Position numbers and translations under genes: made by a program. The notes under the pieces were generated by a model, which was not told where the DNA came from, ran no database searches, and was given only the letters and a program-made list of their open reading frames with translations. DNA of 14,839 bases from Methylocapsa sp. (GTDB taxonomy: Bacteria > Pseudomonadota > Alphaproteobacteria > Rhizobiales > Beijerinckiaceae), in assembly GCA_003162995.1 (NCBI GenBank), contig PLUZ01000349.1, forward strand, positions 1 through 14,839, written 5' to 3'. Shown here piece after piece: positions 1 to 6,972 of the stretch; the first letter of the stretch is position 1; each line of letters begins with the position of its first letter.

Positions 1-2
1 CC

Positions 3-617
3 GAGATCGACCTCGGCAATACCGATATCATTTCGCCCGTCGATGGAACGGTGGTCGCGCGCAATGTCGAAATAGGCCAGACGCTCGCGGCGGGCTCGGA
101 GGAGCGGCTCTTCCTTGTCGCACCCGATCTAACCATCATGAGGGTCGACGCCGAGGTTGGAGAGAGGGACATCGACGAGACGAAGCTCGACGACAAGGTT
201 ACGTTCACGGTCGAATCCTTACCGAACCGTTCCTTCGCCGGAAAGGTGACCCAAATCCAGCAATCGCCGCAGACGTCTGAGCACGCCGCGCCCTACGATA
301 TCGTCATCGTCGCGCCCAATCCGGATCTTTTCTTCGCGCCCGGCATGACGGCGACTATCGAGATTGTGGCCGCCAGGCGCGACGACGTCCTCCGCGCGCC
401 GGACCAAGCGTTGCGCTATTCGCCCGGAGGTCGAGCGGTCCCAAGCGGCGGCGGTCCAAAAACGCTGCCGGACGGCTCCTTGCGGCTTTGGGTCCTGCGC
501 GACGGAAAACCAATGCCGATCTTGGTCCAGCCGGGTCTCGACGATGGCGTCTACACGGAAATCGTCAAAGGCGATCTTCAGCCGGGCGACGAAGCGATCG
601 TCGGTGAAACCGGCTAG
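3..617 (+). CDS. HlyD/MacA-type periplasmic adaptor of an efflux pump, 5'-truncated by the window edge
   Basis: This is the C-terminal part (204 codons) of a membrane-fusion (periplasmic adaptor) protein, which links an inner-membrane ABC or RND pump to an outer-membrane channel. The frame is open to the left edge, so the real start lies outside; the GTG at 51 is an internal valine codon. The first visible residues contain SPVDGTVVARNVEIGQTL (about 11-28), the closing half of the lipoyl-like hairpin domain of the MacA/HlyD family. A beta-barrel segment follows (about 47-86, VDAEVGERDIDETKL), then FFAPGMTATIEI (about 110-121), typical of the strand leading into the membrane-proximal domain. 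The final part (DGVYTEIVKGDLQPGDEAIVGE) matches the usual C-terminus. No pump gene follows; the next gene is lptM, so any partner must lie upstream. The substrate cannot be deduced. Family assignment is sure; MacA versus RND adaptor is not resolved. Confidence 0.88.
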   Translation, partial: EIDLGNTDIISPVDGTVVARNVEIGQTLAAGSEERLFLVAPDLTIMRVDAEVGERDIDETKLDDKVTFTVESLPNRSFAGKVTQIQQSPQTSEHAAPYDIVIVAPNPDLFFAPGMTATIEIVAARRDDVLRAPDQALRYSPGGRAVPSGGGPKTLPDGSLRLWVLRDGKPMPILVQPGLDDGVYTEIVKGDLQPGDEAIVGETG

Positions 618-840
618 CGTCGTGCGGAGTGCGGGCGGAGTAGGCGGACACAATGAGGGGTCTGTCACATTGCGAAATAGAGCACGTAACAAATCTCCAG
701 GCACATCTGGCCGGCGTTGAAATTCACGCCATTGCCGCCGCTTTACTGGTTCATGATCGCGGTTTTCCTGTTGACTTACACAACCCCGACGCATTTGGTG
801 GAATCCTGGTTCGTCCACCGTTGGAGCATGCGAACCAATT

Positions 841-869
841 TCGACTTACCCTTGGCCTTCGTCTATAGT
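841..869 (+). promoter_or_regulatory. Candidate sigma-70-type promoter for lptM-lysA
   Basis: TCGACT (841-846) and TATAGT (864-869) are 17 bases apart and match the -35 and -10 consensus at 4 of 6 and 5 of 6 positions. Initiation about 7 bases downstream would give a short leader ending in the GGAG ribosome-binding site at 882-885. The rest of the 275-base gap from 618 shows no gene or clear terminator. This is a pattern match only. Confidence 0.4.
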
Positions 870-892
870 GGCGCTCCTTTTGGAGCTTGTTC

Positions 893-1183
893 GTGAAACT
901 ACCTCCCTCGAAACTTGGCGTGGCCGTTCTGCTCGCAGCCCTCGCCCTTACGCTCGCCTCCTGCGGGCGGCGGGGACCGCTCGAACCGCCGCCCGACGCC
1001 GCCGCCTTGAACACGCCGCCGGTCACCGGAACACCAGGGACTGAAGAAAAGCCCGCGAACCCTGGCGATCTGTCCGGGCAAAATGCGGCGAGTTCCGGCA
1101 GCACGGCGGCGCCGGCTCAGGCCGGAGCGAAGCAAACCCAGCCGCGCGCGCCAAAACCATTCGTGCTCGATCCCCTGCTTTGA
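893..1183 (+). CDS. lptM: LptM-like small lipoprotein (LPS translocon maturation factor family)
   Basis: A 96-residue lipoprotein. I chose the GTG at 893 because GGAG at 882-885 sits 7 bases upstream; a TTG at 887 is in frame but badly placed. Residues 1-23 form a lipoprotein signal peptide: MKLPPSK, a hydrophobic stretch, then the lipobox LASC with the lipidated cysteine at 24. Immediately after it comes CGRRGPLEPP, the CGxxGPLxxP signature of LptM (formerly YifL). In E. coli, LptM binds the LptD-LptE outer-membrane LPS translocon and helps its disulfide maturation. The remainder is a low-complexity Pro/Ala/Gln tail that looks disordered. It ends 6 bases before lysA, so the two are probably co-transcribed. 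In E. coli lptM precedes dapF, another gene of the diaminopimelate branch. Family call is good; the function in this organism is inferred. Confidence 0.85.
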   Translation: MKLPPSKLGVAVLLAALALTLASCGRRGPLEPPPDAAALNTPPVTGTPGTEEKPANPGDLSGQNAASSGSTAAPAQAGAKQTQPRAPKPFVLDPLL

Positions 1184-1189
1184 TCTTTC

Positions 1190-2458
1190 ATGCATCACTT
1201 CACGATAAAAAACGGCGTCATGCATGCCGAGGATGTCGATCTCGCCGAACTCGCGGCGGCGGTTGGCACGCCCTTTTATTGCTATTCGACGGCAACGCTT
1301 TCCCGCCATTACGAAGTGTTCGATGCAGCTTTTGCCGGCCTGCCGCATCTGATTTGCTATTCGGTGAAAGCCAATTCCAACCAGGCTGTTCTGAAAACCT
1401 TGGCTGGGCTCGGCGCGGGCATGGATGTCGTCTCCGGAGGCGAACTCCGCCGCGCGCTGGCGGCGGGCGTCCAGCCCGCAAAAATCACCTTTTCGGGGGT
1501 CGGCAAAACGCAGGCGGAAATGGCTTTCGCGCTCGCCCACGACATTTTTTGTTTCAATGTTGAATCGGAACCGGAGCTTGCCCTCCTCTCCGTGCTCGCA
1601 AGAAGCCAAGACCGGGTCGCCCGCATTGCGCTCAGGGTCAATCCGGATGTCGATGCGAAAACCCATGCCAAAATCGCAACCGGTAAGGCGGAGAACAAAT
1701 TCGGCATCCCGATTGGCGGCGCCCGTGACGTCTATGCGCAAGCCGCAGGTCTGCCTGGGATTAAAGTCACCGGAGTTGATATCCACATCGGCTCGCAGAT
1801 TATCGACCTCGCCCCCTTCGACGCCGCCTTTGGGTTGGTCGCCGATTTTGTCAGCTTGCTGCGCGCCGACGGCCACGCCATCGATCATATCGATCTCGGC
1901 GGCGGTCTCGGTATTCCATACGCGCTTTGGGAGGATCCGGAGAGCTATCACCCGGAGCGCTACGCGGAGGTTGTCAAGGCAAGGCTTGCACCGCTCAATT
2001 GCCAGTTGATCTTCGAGCCGGGAAGGCTGATCGCGGGCAACGCCGGCATTCTCGTGACAAGCGTCCTCTTTGTGAAGCGGGGCGAGGCCAAAACCTTCGT
2101 CATTGTGGATGCGGCCATGAACGATCTGGTGCGCCCGACGCTTTACGACGCGCATCACGAAGTCGTTGCCATCCGCCCTGCTAGGGCCGCGCCTGAAATG
2201 ATAGCCGATGTCGTTGGCCCGGTCTGCGAAACCGGCGATTATCTTGCGCTTTCACGAAAAATGGCCGAGCCATCGCCTGGCGATCTTCTGGCGATCATGT
2301 CCGCCGGCGCCTATGGGGCGGTGCAGGCCGGGACGTATAATTCGCGGCTTCTGGTTCCGGAGGTTCTCGTGAATGGCAGCCAATACGCGCTAGTGCGCCC
2401 GCGCGGAACTTACGAGGAATTGATCGGCCTCGACAAAATTCCGGCCTGGTTAAGCTAG
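1190..2458 (+). CDS. lysA: Diaminopimelate decarboxylase
   Basis: LysA (422 residues) decarboxylates meso-2,6-diaminopimelate to L-lysine, the last step of bacterial lysine synthesis; it is cytosolic and PLP-dependent. The start MHHFTIKNGVMHAEDV matches the usual alphaproteobacterial N-terminus, although the ribosome-binding site is weak, perhaps through coupling to lptM 6 bases upstream. The fold-III alanine-racemase-like barrel shows the PLP lysine in YSVKAN (Lys60), HIGSQI (199-204), the glycine-rich phosphate loop DLGGGLG (235-241) and EPGR (276-279). The C-terminal beta domain carries CETGD (346-350) with the catalytic cysteine of the dimer partner, and GTYNSR (381-386), whose tyrosine contacts PLP. 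Length is normal for the family and no key residue is missing. About 80 bases of gene-free DNA separate it from the palindromic repeat downstream. Confidence 0.97.
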   Translation: MHHFTIKNGVMHAEDVDLAELAAAVGTPFYCYSTATLSRHYEVFDAAFAGLPHLICYSVKANSNQAVLKTLAGLGAGMDVVSGGELRRALAAGVQPAKITFSGVGKTQAEMAFALAHDIFCFNVESEPELALLSVLARSQDRVARIALRVNPDVDAKTHAKIATGKAENKFGIPIGGARDVYAQAAGLPGIKVTGVDIHIGSQIIDLAPFDAAFGLVADFVSLLRADGHAIDHIDLGGGLGIPYALWEDPESYHPERYAEVVKARLAPLNCQLIFEPGRLIAGNAGILVTSVLFVKRGEAKTFVIVDAAMNDLVRPTLYDAHHEVVAIRPARAAPEMIADVVGPVCETGDYLALSRKMAEPSPGDLLAIMSAGAYGAVQAGTYNSRLLVPEVLVNGSQYALVRPRGTYEELIGLDKIPAWLS

Positions 2459-2538
2459 AAATTGCGCCCGCGCATCTGGCGCTTCCCTGTGATCGTGCTA
2501 GCCTTTCGCAAGGGCGGAACTCAGATGGCCACGCTTAA

Positions 2539-2650
2539 AGCATGATCTTCTGAATAGTTGCAGACTGTTTTGAGAAGATCATGCGACAAAACCTGTGTGA
2601 AGAGACCGCAAGCGCTTCCCCTTGAAGCGATTATGGTCTGGGAGATTGTT
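2539..2650. repeat. Two-module palindromic intergenic repeat, copy A
   Basis: Module 1 is a perfect 12-base inverted repeat: GCATGATCTTCT (2540-2551) and AGAAGATCATGC (2573-2584) around a 21-base loop. Module 2 is an imperfect 16-base hairpin: AGACCGCAAGCGCTTC (2603-2618) and GAAGCGATTATGGTCT (2624-2639) around a 5-base loop. The order and spacing of both modules recur in copy B at 5745-5856. The core of module 1 also recurs in copy C at 5397-5446. It fills the gap between lysA and the TIGR02302 gene and ends shortly before that gene's chosen start. It resembles the palindromic repeats common between genes in Hyphomicrobiales. Confidence 0.85.
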
Positions 2651-2677
2651 TTGCTGAAACTGGGACGCTGGAAATCG

Positions 2678-5386
2678 ATGCGCCCTGATGACTCGCCGAG
2701 CGGCGAGGCAATCGCGAATCCTCGTCTCGAGCGGCTCGCCGCGCGGGCGCGCGCGATTATCCTCTTCGAGCGGGCTTGGCGCATTGTGCTGCCACCGCTC
2801 GTCGTGGCCGGCATTTTCGTCTGCGTTTCCTGGACCGGACTATGGATCGACGCGCCGCACTGGGCGCGCGGCCTCGGCGTTCTCGCGCTGGCACTCGGCC
2901 TCGTCATCGCCTTGCTGCCGCTCCACACATTTCGTATTCCCTCGCGCAAGGAGGCGCTCGCGCGGATCGACCGCGTATCCGGCGTTGCATCGCATCCCGC
3001 GGCGGTGATCGACGACCAACTCGGCAATGGGGAGACGGATCCGGCAACCCGGGCCTTATGGAGCCTGCATCGCCGCCGCGCGAAACAAGCGGTGGCTTTG
3101 CTGCGTACCGGCGGGCCATCGCCACGCATGGTCGATCTTGACCGTTATGCCTTGCGGGCCATCGTCCTGGTCGCGCTGATTGCGACAGCTTTTGTCGCCG
3201 GCCCTGAAAAATATGCGCGCGTCGCGGCGGCTTTCGACTGGCGCTTCGACGCCCTGCAAGGCAAGGGCTACAGGGTGGACGCCTGGATCGATCCTCCCGC
3301 CTATACCGGAAAACCCCCGCTTGTGCTGAACCTCGGCGGGAACAAGAGCTTCACCGGTTCCGAAAACCCACAGCGCATTGAAGCGCCAAGCGGTTCGATC
3401 GTCGTCATTCATGCCCCAGCCGGCAATCTTGACTTTGACGTCAAAGGCGCGCTCGTTCCGGCAGCAAAGGACAAAACCGCTCCCGTTCAAGCTAGCTCGA
3501 CCACATCCAGCTCAGCCGCCGCCAAACCGTCCAACGGAACGGCGGACGACAAGGGGGAAATCCGGCTGGTCTTGCGCGGCGACGCAACTCTGAGCCTTGG
3601 CCGCTCCGGCACGCCGCTCGGCGCGTTCGACATTCATGCCATTTTAGACCAGCCGCCATCGATCGCGCTAACCGCCGCGCCGAAGTTCAATGCGCGCGGA
3701 TCGCTGACGCTGAAATATAGTGTCGCCGACGATTACGGCGTCACCAACGCCGAAGCAAATTTCGCCAAACCGGTGCTGCCAGGCGGGCACCCCGCGCATC
3801 GGTCGCTCGTCGATCCCCCCCGAATGGCGCTTCAGCTGCCGCCCGCGCCGGACCTCGCCGGAGAGGCCGAGACAACCGCCGATCTTTCCGAACACCCATG
3901 GGCGGGCGCACGTGTCGAGATGACGCTGACCGCACGCGATGAAGGCGGTAATGAAGGCAAAAGCGATCCGGTCGAAATCACGCTGCCGCAAAAGCCTTTC
4001 GTCAAGCCTCTTGCGCGCGCGCTTGCCGAACAACGCCGCAATCTGGTTCTTGCGCCAAACGATAAGGTGCAGGTGGCAAACGCGCTCGACGCCTTAATGA
4101 TCGCACCGGAAATTTTCGGCACGGGCGCCAGCGTTTACCTCGGGTTGCGTGTGGCATTCGACCGGCTCAATGCGGCGCATAGCGACAGCGATCTCGTCGA
4201 CGTCGCCGATTATCTCTGGCAAATGGCGCTGCGCATCGAGAATGGCGATCTCTCCGATGCGGAACGGGATCTTCGCGCCGCCGAACAACAATTGCGTGAT
4301 GCCTTGCAGCGCAACGCGCCCGATGATGAAATCCGCAAGCTCGGCGAAAATCTGCGCGCCGCGATGGATAAGTTTTTACAAGAGCTCGCCGCGCGGCAGA
4401 ATGATGAGGACCGCCGGAATAATTCCGCGGCGCTCGATGGCAGGAGCAGGTCGATTAGTCCCAAGGACCTGCAAGGCATGCTCGACAAGATGCAGGACAT
4501 GTTGCGTTCAGGGGACAGCGCCAGCGCACGGAAATTGCTGGAGCAACTGCAAGACATCCTTGAAAATCTGCGCGTCGCCCGGCCGCGCAAGGCCGATCCT
4601 AGAGCACAAGAAATGAGCCGCGCGCTCGACGAACTCGGCCATATGGCTGAGGAGCAGCAGGATCTCCGCGACGAAACCTATAAAAACGGTCAAGGAGAAC
4701 GGCACCGGCAACGTGAGGAACGCGGCCAATTGGGCCTCCCTGGTGAACCAACCCTGAACGATTTCTTTGGTCAGGGTGGCGTAGATGGGGTTGGCGGCGA
4801 AGGTGACAAGAAAGACGGCGGACAAGGCGCCAGCCCCAAGACCGGCAAGATGCCTCGGGCCGGGCAAAACAACGATCCTGGTCTGAGCAAGCGCCAACAA
4901 GCCCTCCGCAAGAGGCTTGAGGCTCTGCAAAAGCGCTTGGACGAAGCAGGAGCCGGGGCCAACAACCTCGATGGCGCGCAAGGTGCGATGCACGACGCAG
5001 AGAATGCGCTCGGTCAAGGCCCGGCTGGTTCCCGCGATGCGGTGGACGCGCAGGGCCGCGCCGTGGAGGCTTTACGCGAAGGCGCGCAAAAGCTCGCCGA
5101 AGCCATGCGCGGTCAAGCCGAAGGCAATGGTTCGGGCATGGAGGGAGAGGCAGAAGAGGGTCAAGGCTCGCAAGGCCAGTTTGGCGACACCGGGAACACC
5201 GACCCGCTCGGGCGCCCGGCCGGAAGCGAACGGTCCTTCAATCCGAGTGCGCGTTTCGACCCGATGGGCGTTCCCGCGGCCGAGCGCGCAAGGCGGGTGC
5301 TTGAGGAACTCCGCCGCAGGCTCGGCGAACCCATGCGGCCGCGCGAGGAAATGGACTATCTGGAACGTCTTCTGCGCCGCTATTGA
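2678..5386 (+). CDS. TIGR02302 family (DUF4175) membrane-anchored protein
   Basis: A large protein of unknown function, 902 residues from the ATG at 2678. The frame is open back to a TTG at 2558, but that stretch encodes the palindromic repeat, so I place the start after it; ATG 2633, inside the repeat's second hairpin, is the alternative. The segment PRLERLAARARAIILFERAW (15-34) is the typical opening of the family. Two hydrophobic segments follow (about 36-55 and 63-83) and a third at about 160-175. Then comes a probable periplasmic region with WIDPPAYTGKPP (203-214) and SVADDYGV (348-355). Residues about 440-680 are helical and charged (Q/R/E-rich, probable coiled coil). A Gly/Gln-rich stretch (about 690-850) and a basic tail with MDYLERLLRRY follow. 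A Ser/Thr/Ala-rich insert lies at about 264-292. The family is found mainly in alphaproteobacteria; I cannot assign a role beyond a membrane-anchored envelope protein. Confidence 0.87.
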   Translation: MRPDDSPSGEAIANPRLERLAARARAIILFERAWRIVLPPLVVAGIFVCVSWTGLWIDAPHWARGLGVLALALGLVIALLPLHTFRIPSRKEALARIDRVSGVASHPAAVIDDQLGNGETDPATRALWSLHRRRAKQAVALLRTGGPSPRMVDLDRYALRAIVLVALIATAFVAGPEKYARVAAAFDWRFDALQGKGYRVDAWIDPPAYTGKPPLVLNLGGNKSFTGSENPQRIEAPSGSIVVIHAPAGNLDFDVKGALVPAAKDKTAPVQASSTTSSSAAAKPSNGTADDKGEIRLVLRGDATLSLGRSGTPLGAFDIHAILDQPPSIALTAAPKFNARGSLTLKYSVADDYGVTNAEANFAKPVLPGGHPAHRSLVDPPRMALQLPPAPDLAGEAETTADLSEHPWAGARVEMTLTARDEGGNEGKSDPVEITLPQKPFVKPLARALAEQRRNLVLAPNDKVQVANALDALMIAPEIFGTGASVYLGLRVAFDRLNAAHSDSDLVDVADYLWQMALRIENGDLSDAERDLRAAEQQLRDALQRNAPDDEIRKLGENLRAAMDKFLQELAARQNDEDRRNNSAALDGRSRSISPKDLQGMLDKMQDMLRSGDSASARKLLEQLQDILENLRVARPRKADPRAQEMSRALDELGHMAEEQQDLRDETYKNGQGERHRQREERGQLGLPGEPTLNDFFGQGGVDGVGGEGDKKDGGQGASPKTGKMPRAGQNNDPGLSKRQQALRKRLEALQKRLDEAGAGANNLDGAQGAMHDAENALGQGPAGSRDAVDAQGRAVEALREGAQKLAEAMRGQAEGNGSGMEGEAEEGQGSQGQFGDTGNTDPLGRPAGSERSFNPSARFDPMGVPAAERARRVLEELRRRLGEPMRPREEMDYLERLLRRY

Positions 5387-5396
5387 TGGGGTGCCT

Positions 5397-5446
5397 AGAG
5401 CATATTCCGAAAAAGTTGCTCGACTTTTTCGATTAGAACATGCTCC
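5397..5446. repeat. Palindromic intergenic repeat, copy C (module 1 only)
   Basis: A near-perfect palindrome 11 bases after the TIGR02302 stop. The outer arms GAGCATATTC (5398-5407) and GAACATGCTC (5436-5445) pair with one mismatch. The inner arms CGAAAAAGT (5408-5416) and ACTTTTTCG (5423-5431) pair perfectly around a 6-base loop. Its centre resembles copy B (AAAAAGT...CTTTTT) and its ends resemble copies A and B (AGCAT...CATGC). The second hairpin of A and B is absent; a different weak hairpin follows (ATCTGA 5457-5462 with TCAGAT 5478-5483). It could act as a terminator-like structure, although no T tract follows the closing arm. Confidence 0.75.
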
Positions 5447-5556
5447 AACTCTTTGAATCTGAGCGGTTCCTTTTCGATCAGATGAGTCCATCTGTAGGGC
5501 AAGCGCTCTGGCACGCTTAACGCGAGCCATGTTTTGTTGCCGAGGATCGCACCAAA

Positions 5557-5745
5557 ATGCATTTCGCAAGTAATCTTATTGTTGCAATCGGCATTGGCGC
5601 GGTCACGATCGTGCTTTTGCTGGGGCTGATCAACATGCTGCGGGGAGGCAGCCCGAATAGGTCGCAAAAGCTGATGCGCTGGCGGATCGGCCTCCAGTTC
5701 GCCGTTATAGTGATTATCATGGGTGTCTTGTGGTTTCGCAGCTAA
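5557..5745 (+). CDS. Twin-transmembrane-helix small protein (HIG1-like domain)
   Basis: A 62-residue inner-membrane protein. Helix 1 is about residues 7-28 (LIVAIGIGAVTIVLLLGLIN). A basic loop, RGGSPNRSQKLMRWRIG, follows, and helix 2 is about 46-60 (GLQFAVIVIIMGVLW). The SxKLMRWRIGLQ loop is characteristic of the bacterial HIG1 (hypoxia-induced protein) domain family. Related domains in mitochondria (Rcf1/HIGD) associate with cytochrome c oxidase, but the role of this short bacterial form is not established. GAGG at 5542-5545 is an acceptable, rather distant ribosome-binding site. The TAA stop shares its last base with the start of repeat copy B, and pduO follows 121 bases later; this pairing next to the ETF genes is common in Hyphomicrobiales. 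Confidence 0.86.
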   Translation: MHFASNLIVAIGIGAVTIVLLLGLINMLRGGSPNRSQKLMRWRIGLQFAVIVIIMGVLWFRS

Positions 5746-5856
5746 GCATGGTCCCAAAAAGTCGCAGGCTTTTTGGAAAATGTCATGCGAGAAAACGAAG
5801 TGATAGAGACCGTGAGCACTTCCGCTTGAAGCGATCGTGGTTTTTTGGGAATTGAT
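5745..5856. repeat. Two-module palindromic intergenic repeat, copy B
   Basis: Same arrangement as copy A. Module 1 has outer arms GCATG (5746-5750) and CATGC (5784-5788), with inner arms CCAAAAAG (5754-5761) and CTTTTTGG (5769-5776). Module 2 pairs AGACCGTGAGCACTTC (5807-5822) with GAAGCGATCGTGGTTT (5828-5843) over a 5-base loop. Module 2 matches copy A at 25 of 32 compared positions from 5812, and most differences are transitions. At one paired position copy A has A-T (2610/2632) and copy B has G-C (5814/5836). The repeat fills almost the whole gap between the HIG1-like gene and pduO and stops just before the pduO ribosome-binding site. Confidence 0.85.
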
Positions 5857-5866
5857 GTGGAGCGCC

Positions 5867-6451
5867 ATGGTTGTCTTAAACAGAATTTACACGCGGACAG
5901 GAGACGATGGCACGACCGCGCTCGGTACCGGCGAGCGCCGTGCCAAGAACGATCTTAGGATCGAAGCCTATGGCACGATCGATGAGGCCAACTCGGCAAT
6001 TGGGCTTGCCCGCGTCACGACCGCAATAGATCCAGATTGTGTCAGGATCGACGCAATGTTGCTCATCGTTCAGAATGATCTGTTCGACCTCGGCGCCGAT
6101 CTTTGCGTGCCGCTGAACGCCAGCGCCGATTCGGAATCGCTGCGCATCGTCCAATCGCAAGTGGATCGTCTGGAGCGCAAGATCGACGAACTCAACGCGG
6201 AACTCGCGCCCTTGCGTTCTTTTGTGCTTCCGGGCGGCTCACCGGCGGCGGCGGCCCTGCACCTCGCCCGCACGATAACGCGGCGGGCCGAACGGCTGCT
6301 CGTCGCCTTGGCCTGTACGCAGGGCGAGGTCGTCGGCGGCCCGGCACTCAAATATGTCAACCGGCTGTCGGATTTTCTATTTGTCGCGGCGCGCTATGCA
6401 AATCACAAGGGCAAAGCCGATATTTTATGGGTGCCCGGCCAGAATCGCTGA
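5867..6451 (+). CDS. pduO: Cob(I)alamin adenosyltransferase, PduO type
   Basis: A 194-residue ATP:cob(I)alamin adenosyltransferase that transfers the adenosyl group of ATP to cob(I)alamin, making coenzyme B12 for mutases such as methylmalonyl-CoA mutase. I chose ATG 5867 because GGAG lies at 5859-5862 and the protein then opens with the family's usual MVVLNRIYTRTGDDGTT; the frame extends further upstream only into the repeat. Motifs visible are the ATP-binding loop TRTGDDGTTALG (9-20), FVLPGGS (119-125), the arginine/glutamate helix ARTITRRAER (134-143) and NRLSDFLF (165-172). Length is that of single-domain bacterial enzymes. It stands between the HIG1-like gene and etfBA, an arrangement seen in many Hyphomicrobiales. 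No cobalamin riboswitch is recognisable upstream, where the repeat sits. The enzyme call is firm; the name cobO/pduO/mmaB varies with the annotator. Confidence 0.95.
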   Translation: MVVLNRIYTRTGDDGTTALGTGERRAKNDLRIEAYGTIDEANSAIGLARVTTAIDPDCVRIDAMLLIVQNDLFDLGADLCVPLNASADSESLRIVQSQVDRLERKIDELNAELAPLRSFVLPGGSPAAAALHLARTITRRAERLLVALACTQGEVVGGPALKYVNRLSDFLFVAARYANHKGKADILWVPGQNR

Positions 6452-6972
6452 CAGGGCCAACGCGCGCCGGAGCGAATTCGTGAGCATCCGGCAGTGGTGG
6501 TCACATACAACTGGGCTACCCTTTTTCTTCGGCAAAAGAGACGCATAATATTCGAGCGTGTCACCAATTTTGAGATCATGGCCACGCAGGAGCGTCACGA
6601 CGATGAGCCCGGCGGTGCGAGGTGTTGCCAACGGCAAAAACTGTGGCGAAAATCGCCCGAACCAATCTTCCCATCTTGTTTGCGCGTGGTGAATAAACCG
6701 CGCCGCGATCATTCCCGTTTTCCTTGGCTGCCGGAAACAGCCGGAACGCTCTAAGCTATTTCTGGTGGAAAGCAGCCAACACGTCATCAACTGTGAAATA
6801 TGGCCTCCTATCATTCGTATGCCCCGAATGATAAACTTCGTAAGTTCATGATGGTCTCAGCTACGGAGGGATGATTTCTCTTGGGCCGAAGGCCGCTTGC
6901 GTTGACTTGTCAAAAGCTCGCCTGTACCTAACCGCACCGAGCGCGACTGCCTTTCTGGTAAGAGTTTTTCCC
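6452..6972. other. 521-base stretch without a recognisable gene, upstream of etfB
   Basis: Neither strand gives a protein I recognise. The longest open frame is antisense (ATG at 6814, or 6787, to 6425). It runs into the 3' end of pduO and has no well-spaced ribosome-binding site, though its middle part has fairly coding-like base use and may be a decayed gene. Structure present: arms GCCGGA/TCCGGC at 6466-6471/6487-6492; a perfect 9-base stem TATCATTCG/CGAATGATA at 6809-6817/6825-6833 with a 7-base loop; and directly after it a 5-base stem AACTT/AAGTT at 6834-6838/6842-6846. TTGACT at 6902-6907 could be a -35 element for etfB, but the matching -10 (TACCTA, 6925-6930) is poor. Confidence 0.55.

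Noticed and set aside
653..868. A 71-codon frame in the gap between the adaptor gene and lptM.
   Set aside because: It has no good ribosome-binding site and no recognisable domain, and its 3' end overlaps the candidate lptM promoter.
899..2158. A 419-codon open frame on the minus strand opposite lptM and lysA.
   Set aside because: It is antisense to two clearly recognisable genes and its protein has no family resemblance; long antisense frames are expected in GC-rich coding DNA.
5746..5866. Possible cobalamin riboswitch before pduO.
   Set aside because: The gap is filled by the palindromic repeat shared with the unrelated TIGR02302 gene; I see no B12-box-like motif and the space is too short for the usual element.
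6466..6492. GCCGGA/TCCGGC hairpin after pduO as an intrinsic terminator.
   Set aside because: The stem is only 6 bases with a 15-base loop, and no T tract follows.
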